Of a DNA stretch of 10,228 nucleotides, positions 6,982 through 10,228 are shown piece by piece (the stretch's first letter is position 1; the number at the start of each line of letters is the position of its first letter). The position numbers and the translations under genes were made by a program. The notes under the pieces are model-generated. The model was given only the letters and a program-made list of their open reading frames with translations, searched no databases and was not told the DNA's origin. The DNA is from Clostridia bacterium (GTDB lineage: Bacteria > Bacillota > Clostridia > Clostridiales > Clostridiaceae), in NCBI GenBank assembly GCA_009930125.1, contig RZYZ01000067.1, positions 1-10,228 of the forward strand, read 5' to 3'.

Positions 6982-7011
6982 ATTATACTAAACCGGATAA
7001 CTCAAAATCAA
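6982..7011 (-). promoter_or_regulatory. Candidate sigma-A promoter for fakA and the genes downstream
   Basis: On the minus strand TTGATT (7011-7006) lies 18 nt before a perfect TATAAT (6987-6982). The expected start near 6974 gives a leader of about 119 nt that contains the hairpin at 6933-6955. A weaker alternative beyond the hairpin is TATAAA at 6911-6906 with TTATTA at -35 (three of six). If the hairpin terminates strongly, that second site would be the real fakA promoter. Confidence 0.5.
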
Positions 7012-7018
7012 ATTATTC

Positions 7019-7046
7019 TAAGAAATCCTTAAGAAAATTTAAGAAA
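7019..7046 (-). repeat. Three helically phased TTTCTTA repeats upstream of the fakA promoter
   Basis: On the minus strand TTTCTTA occurs at 7046-7040, 7036-7030 and 7025-7019, a period of 10 and 11 bases, about one helical turn. The last copy ends 7 nt before the -35 hexamer. The array lies between the Asp23 stop and the promoter. It could be an UP-element-like A/T tract array or a direct-repeat operator. No known regulator site is recognised. Confidence 0.5.
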
Positions 7047-7052
7047 TTCCGG

Positions 7053-7400
7053 CTAGAATCGAACCCCTTCAATATTTACTACGATATGATTCACTTTCAG
7101 TCCAAGATAATTCTCTACGTTGTATCTGACTTTCTTGATGATGTTGTTTGCGATGACTGAGATTTTTGTGCCATACTCCACAACCACAAACAGATCGATG
7201 GACAGTTCATTGTTTTTCGAGTTGATCTTCACACCCTTGTTCAGATGTTCCACTCTGATGAGCTCCCACAGTCCGTCTTTCGTGTTTTTGGAAGCCATAC
7301 CTACAACGCCGTAGCACTCCATTGTGGAAAGACCCACCACATTTGCGATCACATCTTCTGAATAGGATATATGTCCTTGTTCATTCGTTAAACCTATCAT
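7053..7400 (-). CDS. Asp23/Gls24 family protein, YloU type
   Basis: This 115-residue protein matches Bacillus YloU closely in pattern. It has GHISYSEDVIANVVGLS near the N-terminus, CYGVVGMASKNTKDG (29-43), a central alternating strand region IDLFVVVEYGTKI (68-80), a helix with NNIIKKVRYNV (85-95) and the closing VVNIEGVRF. Asp23-family proteins are small, membrane- or envelope-associated in staphylococci and linked to alkaline and cell-wall stress. The YloU branch next to fakA is conserved but its role is unclear. No membrane segment is visible. AGGAGG (7413-7408) lies 7 nt before the ATG. It is divergent from rpmB and separated from fakA by a hairpin, so it is probably transcribed mainly on its own. 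The last codons read GGGGTTCGATTC, which resembles a tRNA T-arm only by chance. Confidence 0.92.
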   Translation of the reverse strand: MIGLTNEQGHISYSEDVIANVVGLSTMECYGVVGMASKNTKDGLWELIRVEHLNKGVKINSKNNELSIDLFVVVEYGTKISVIANNIIKKVRYNVENYLGLKVNHIVVNIEGVRF

Positions 7401-7507
7401 GAAATTTCCTCCTCATTCCCTCTTTACGTTTCAATAGTACATTTCTAAGTTCCTTCGGGATGTCCAGTTCCTTAATTCGTTTGACGAACAAAGGTCTTAT
7501 CCCTATA

Positions 7508-7536
7508 ATGATATTATATTTTCGAACATACTTCAA
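7508..7536 (-). promoter_or_regulatory. Candidate sigma-A promoter for the Asp23 gene
   Basis: On the minus strand TTGAAG (7536-7531, four of six) lies 17 nt before TATCAT (7513-7508, five of six). The expected start near 7501 gives a leader of about 100 nt. A perfect TATAAT overlaps it at 7518-7513 but lacks a matching -35 at standard spacing. Confidence 0.45.
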
Positions 7537-7564
7537 TATAAACAAATTAAAGGCTAAAATTATG

Positions 7565-7594
7565 TTGCAATACCGTCATCAGTTATGATAGAAT
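7565..7594 (+). promoter_or_regulatory. Candidate sigma-A promoter for rpmB
   Basis: TTGCAA (7565-7570) lies 18 nt before TAGAAT (7589-7594), with TG at 7586-7587 forming an extended -10. The expected start near 7601 leaves a leader of about 67 nt before the rpmB ATG. It is divergent from the Asp23 promoter. The 267-nt gap holds these two promoters and, on the minus strand, a protein-like leader frame described in the findings. Confidence 0.6.
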
Positions 7595-7667
7595 GGTATC
7601 TGTTCAAAACAAATAAATTTGAAAAGCTTTTGAGATGATTTGATCTCTCAGGAGGAGGTGTATTTTA

Positions 7668-7859
7668 ATGGCAAGAAAATGCGATATCTGTAATAAAGGT
7701 GTAGTAGCTGGTGTACAGTATTCTCATTCACACAGACAATCTAAGAGAACATGGGCACCAAACCTAAAAAGAGTACGTGCTGTTGTTAACGGAACTCCCC
7801 AGAGAGTTAACGTTTGTACAAGATGTCTACGTTCCGGTAAGGTAGAAAGAGCAATATAA
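7668..7859 (+). CDS. rpmB: 50S ribosomal protein L28 (zinc-binding C+ form)
   Basis: L28 is a small protein of the large ribosomal subunit. The 63 residues show MARKCDICNKG, the basic HSHRQSKRTWAPNLKRVR (20-37) and VCTRCLRSGKVERA. Cys5, Cys8, Cys50 and Cys53 form the complete four-cysteine zinc ribbon, so this is the zinc-dependent C+ paralogue rather than the cysteine-free version made under zinc limitation. GGAGGAGGTG (7651-7660) gives a strong SD. The gene stands alone on the plus strand, divergent from the Asp23 gene and convergent with thiN, as in Bacillus, and is followed by strong hairpins. Confidence 0.98.
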   Translation: MARKCDICNKGVVAGVQYSHSHRQSKRTWAPNLKRVRAVVNGTPQRVNVCTRCLRSGKVERAI

Positions 7860-7874
7860 CAGAGCAAAGAAGCG

Positions 7875-7901
7875 TAGCTGGTCTTTCAGACTGGCTATTT
7901 T
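7875..7901 (+). terminator. Weak upstream terminator-like hairpin after rpmB
   Basis: TAGCTGGTCT (7875-7884) pairs with AGACTGGCTA (7888-7897) over 10 positions including two G-T wobbles, with a 3-nt loop, followed by TTTT. It lies 15 nt after the rpmB stop and just before the stronger terminator, so the two probably act in tandem. Confidence 0.45.
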
Positions 7902-7909
7902 ACTCTGAA

Positions 7910-7959
7910 AAAGAGTTACTATAGATTGAAGAAATTCAGTTTATAGTAACTCTTTTTTT
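7910..7959. terminator. Strong intrinsic terminator between rpmB and thiN, active in both directions
   Basis: A perfect 14-bp stem, AAAGAGTTACTATA (7910-7923) and TATAGTAACTCTTT (7942-7955), surrounds an 18-nt apical part with a small inner TGAA/TTCA stem. On the plus strand the T tract runs to 7959. On the minus strand the exit reads CTCTTTTTC, so it can also end thiN operon transcripts. Confidence 0.85.
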
Positions 7960-7971
7960 GGTTTTCTCTAT

Positions 7972-8025
7972 AATGAAGAACGCATGATCAAAGTTCAACA
8001 GAGCTGAAATCATGCGTTCTTCATT
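7972..8025. repeat. Perfect 17-bp inverted repeat just after thiN
   Basis: AATGAAGAACGCATGAT (7972-7988) is exactly repeated in reverse complement at 8009-8025, with a 20-nt spacer. It begins 4 nt after the thiN stop on the minus strand. No T tract follows on either strand, so it is not a classical terminator by itself. It may protect the 3' end of the thiN message or act with the neighbouring terminator. Confidence 0.8.
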
Positions 8026-8029
8026 CAGT

Positions 8030-8665
8030 TTAATCTTTCGTCATGAAAACCATCAGTATACCTTCCCGGAAGGTAACGGAGATGTACTTCTCCACAAATT
8101 CGTTGGAAACGTTCATAGAGTCCCCCAAGACAAGTTCGTAATCCCATAAAGGGTACTTTACCCCTTTGACACCAAAACCTTTCACAGGACCTCTGAAGGC
8201 CTGAAAAGAGATGTAGTCTCCAAAGTCTTTTCTGATGATTCCCGGCTTCTTCATCATGAAGATCTTGTTATGATCATCCATAATGAACGCCCTGACTCCT
8301 CTATGGAGTGCTTTTTCAAGAAGGGACAGATTCCCGATGAAGTGGTCCAGCCTGTTTCCTGTACAGCCCAGCAGAAAGATTTCATCCGGATTCTCTTTCA
8401 GCGCTTCTTCCAGTGCAGCCTCCGTGTCTGTGAAGTCCTTCTCTTGCTCATATCGGATCAGTTCTGTCTTCTCTTCGAAATAATGCAGCGTCTCTTCCGT
8501 GATGGAATCGAAGTCACCCAGAAGTATGTGAGGTAGGATTCCATTCTCCCTGAAAAACTCAGCGCCGCTGTCCACTGCTATGATTCTGCATTCAGAATCA
8601 TACAAGGATTGATAGAGAGACCGACTCGGTTTTCTTCCTCCGGAAACGATGATCACTTTCTTCAT
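8030..8665 (-). CDS. thiN: Thiamine pyrophosphokinase (thiamine diphosphokinase)
   Basis: ThiN transfers pyrophosphate from ATP to thiamine to give thiamine diphosphate, the active cofactor. The 211 residues carry the family motifs: VDSGAEFF (31-38), GDFDS (50-54, metal and nucleotide binding), DFTDTEAAL (77-85) and GCTGNRLDHFIGNLSLL (100-116). The C-terminal thiamine-binding domain contains SNEF (187-190) and ISVTFREGILMV. The ATG overlaps the rpe stop (ATGA). The sequence before it has no good SD, so translation probably depends on coupling to rpe. The product also supplies the cofactor for transketolase, which acts next to Rpe. The Bacillus counterpart, yloS, sits in the same place. Confidence 0.95.
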   Translation of the reverse strand: MKKVIIVSGGRKPSRSLYQSLYDSECRIIAVDSGAEFFRENGILPHILLGDFDSITEETLHYFEEKTELIRYEQEKDFTDTEAALEEALKENPDEIFLLGCTGNRLDHFIGNLSLLEKALHRGVRAFIMDDHNKIFMMKKPGIIRKDFGDYISFQAFRGPVKGFGVKGVKYPLWDYELVLGDSMNVSNEFVEKYISVTFREGILMVFMTKD

Positions 8666-9315
8666 TTCAGCGCTGCTCTCAAAGCATCAATATTTCTTCT
8701 GATTTCTCCATTCTTATACACCGCAGAACCTGCTACCACAACATCCACACCCGCTTCAACAGCAGAGCGGATGGTATCCTCAGCAATTCCTCCATCAATC
8801 TCAATAAGAAGATCCGGATTCATTCTGTTTGCCATCTCTCTCAACTCCCGGACTTTGTCCAGGGTGTAAGGAATGAAACTCTGTCCACCGAAACCAGGAT
8901 TCACAGACATGATGAGAACCATATCCAGTTTAGGCAAAATGGTGCTCAGTACAGATACAGGTGTGGCTGGATTCAGGGTGATGCCCGCTTTCAGTCCTCT
9001 TGATCTGATCTTCTCAATGGCTCTGTCAATATGTGTTTCAGCCTCATAATGAAAATTGATCAGATCAGCCCCTGCATCCGCAAAAGCGTCGATGTAGCTG
9101 CTGGGATTCACAATCATCAGATGTACATCAAACAATTTATCGGTCAGCGGTCTGATGGCCTTCATCACAGGGAAGCCGAAACTGATATTCGGTACAAAGG
9201 ATCCATCCATAACATCTATATGAATCCAGTCCGCTCCGGCTTCTATCGTTTTCTCAATATCTCTTCCCAGATCAGCGAAATTCGCCGACAGGATGGATGG
9301 TGCAATTTTTACCAT
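8662..9315 (-). CDS. rpe: Ribulose-phosphate 3-epimerase
   Basis: Rpe interconverts D-ribulose 5-phosphate and D-xylulose 5-phosphate in the non-oxidative pentose phosphate pathway. The 217-residue TIM barrel is full length. Visible motifs are APSILSANFADLG (5-17), HIDVMDGSFVPN (32-43), DVHLMI (63-68), MSVNPGFGGQ (136-145), EIDGGI (172-177) and VAGSAVY (194-200). His32, Asp34, His65 and Asp174 match the metal and acid-base residues of the family. The ATG overlaps the end of rsgA by 7 nt, with GAGGAG about 10 nt upstream inside rsgA. It overlaps thiN by 4 nt at its 3' end, so all three genes form one operon. Confidence 0.98.
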   Translation of the reverse strand: MVKIAPSILSANFADLGRDIEKTIEAGADWIHIDVMDGSFVPNISFGFPVMKAIRPLTDKLFDVHLMIVNPSSYIDAFADAGADLINFHYEAETHIDRAIEKIRSRGLKAGITLNPATPVSVLSTILPKLDMVLIMSVNPGFGGQSFIPYTLDKVRELREMANRMNPDLLIEIDGGIAEDTIRSAVEAGVDVVVAGSAVYKNGEIRRNIDALRAALK

Positions 9316-10172
9316 TTTCTCTTGTTCTCCTCAACTAATTCATTATAGTATTTGACATAATAGTTATATCTCGCTTCAGAAATGCTCTTCCCCACTTCCG
9401 CCTTGACCCTGCAGCCAGGTTCCCGATTATGGTTGCATCCGTTGAATCTGCATTCCCCTTCATACTCATAGAATTCAGGGAAATAGTTTTTCAGCTCCTC
9501 CGCCTCCATGGTGAAATCCATGGTGGAGAATCCAGGCGTATCCACCAGAAGCGCATCATTGATTTCAATCAGTTCACTATGCCTTGTGGTATGTTTGCCC
9601 CGATTGAGACGGACTGATATATCTCCGGTTTCCATGGTCTCATTTCCGGACAGTTTATTAAGTAGTGTGGACTTTCCCGCTCCGGATGGACCACATAAAA
9701 CGGTGATGTGATCTTTCAGCTGCGCATAAAGATCTTCAAGGCCAACTCCGGATTTCGCTTCGATGAAGTAGATCTCATATCCGGTTCCCATAAAGTCCTC
9801 TGTGATTTTCTTCATTTCTTCTTCTGTAGCCAGATCGCTTTTATTGAAAACCAGCACAGGTTCGATATGCTTCATTTCGAGATAAACCAGAAACTTGTTC
9901 AGCAGATCAAAATTGATATCCGGATTCCGAAGGGCAAAAACCACATAGGCCTGGCTGATGTTGGCTACAAAAGGCCGCATGAGCTCCGAAGTTCGTTCAT
10001 GGATCTTATCCAGGGTATTCCCTTCCGGCGTGGCTATGACGGTTACGCGGTCTCCCACCATTGGTGTGATATTATTCTTTCTGAATATTCCTCTAGCCTT
10101 GCATTCCAGAACGCCTTCACTGGTTCTCACATAATAGAACCCGGCTATTCCTTTGATAATTATACCTTCCAT
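9309..10172 (-). CDS. rsgA: Ribosome small subunit-dependent GTPase RsgA (YloQ/CpgA)
   Basis: RsgA is a circularly permuted GTPase that assists late 30S subunit maturation. The 287 residues are full length. An N-terminal OB-fold (about 1-65) is followed by the permuted G domain: NKSD (110-113, G4), EAKSG (138-142, G5), GPSGAGKS (161-168, P-loop), TTRH (195-198, G2) and DTPG (211-214, G3). The C-terminal zinc site uses Cys241, Cys246, His248 and Cys254. The ATG follows an AAAGGA SD at about 8 nt. It heads the rsgA-rpe-thiN operon. In Bacillus and clostridia this gene commonly follows the kinase/phosphatase pair prkC-prpC; that region lies outside this window. Confidence 0.97.
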   Translation of the reverse strand: MEGIIIKGIAGFYYVRTSEGVLECKARGIFRKNNITPMVGDRVTVIATPEGNTLDKIHERTSELMRPFVANISQAYVVFALRNPDINFDLLNKFLVYLEMKHIEPVLVFNKSDLATEEEMKKITEDFMGTGYEIYFIEAKSGVGLEDLYAQLKDHITVLCGPSGAGKSTLLNKLSGNETMETGDISVRLNRGKHTTRHSELIEINDALLVDTPGFSTMDFTMEAEELKNYFPEFYEYEGECRFNGCNHNREPGCRVKAEVGKSISEARYNYYVKYYNELVEENKRKW

Positions 10173-10210
10173 TGCATCATTCCTTTCATTTCTTGCTATT
10201 TCTTATCCCC

Positions 10211-10216
10211 ATTATA
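10211..10216 (-). promoter_or_regulatory. Candidate -10 element for rsgA
   Basis: The minus strand reads TATAAT at 10216-10211, about 38 nt before the rsgA ATG. The matching -35 would fall at about 10234-10239, outside the window, so it cannot be checked here. Confidence 0.3.
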
Positions 10217-10228
10217 AACCATTTCCTC

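Noticed and set aside
7041..7070. A tRNA T-arm-like sequence, GGGGTTCGATTC, on the minus strand.
   Set aside because: It encodes the last residues (GVRF) of the Asp23-family protein, and no tRNA arms surround it.
7860..8029. Search for spoVM, the small sporulation gene that lies near rpmB in B. subtilis, and a 24-codon minus-strand frame starting at an ATG inside the inverted repeat.
   Set aside because: No frame resembles the SpoVM pattern. The small frame has a poor SD and runs through the hairpins, so it is best read as spacer. Absence here does not show that the organism lacks spoVM.
9708..10217. A 169-residue plus-strand frame antisense to rsgA.
   Set aside because: It is the complement of a GTPase gene with all its motifs intact, with no SD and no domain of its own.

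Overview
This window is ordinary housekeeping chromosome from a low-to-moderate G+C Firmicute, most likely a member of Clostridia. The gene order supports this: rsgA-rpe-thiN, then rpmB in the opposite direction, then an Asp23/YloU gene, a FakA/YloV-type kinase, recG, rsmD and coaD. It matches the Bacillus/Clostridium layout, with coaD followed by a coiled-coil gene that I associate with clostridia. Strong AGGAGG-type ribosome binding sites and AT-rich intergenic gaps fit. There is no tRNA, rRNA, CRISPR array, insertion sequence, phage gene or recognisable defence system. I found no convincing undescribed system; the points of interest are regulatory.

Layout, left to right. The left edge carries the 3' part of a plus-strand coiled-coil gene of unknown function (3-611), possibly starting outside the window. 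It converges, through a shared hairpin terminator, on a minus-strand CarD-family RNA polymerase-binding regulator (696-1187). That gene has a long AT-rich upstream region with two candidate extended -10 promoters. Next is a minus-strand operon, in transcription order: fakA (6855-5215), recG (5173-3152), rsmD (3138-2554), coaD (2544-2047) and a coiled-coil gene of unknown function (2047-1490), ending at a 14-bp hairpin. The last four are packed with gaps of 13 nt or less, or a 1-nt overlap. A textbook intrinsic terminator nevertheless sits between fakA and recG. Upstream of fakA are a promoter, a second terminator-like hairpin and three helically phased repeats. The Asp23 gene (7400-7053) comes before that, divergent from rpmB (7668-7859, plus). 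Beyond rpmB, a zone of hairpins separates it from the tightly overlapping minus-strand operon rsgA (10172-9309), rpe (9315-8662), thiN (8665-8030).

The genes cover ribosome assembly and modification (RsgA, RsmD, L28), cofactor synthesis (CoaD, ThiN), the pentose phosphate pathway (Rpe), use of exogenous fatty acids for phospholipid (FakA), recombination and fork rescue (RecG), cell-envelope-associated Asp23, and global transcription control (CarD). Their linkage appears to be conserved growth-gene synteny rather than one pathway.

Two start sites differ from the longest reading frames: recG starts at the ATG at 5173, not the upstream TTG at 5212 inside the terminator hairpin, and fakA starts at the ATG at 6855, not at 6906. 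Both choices rest on well-placed ribosome binding sites.
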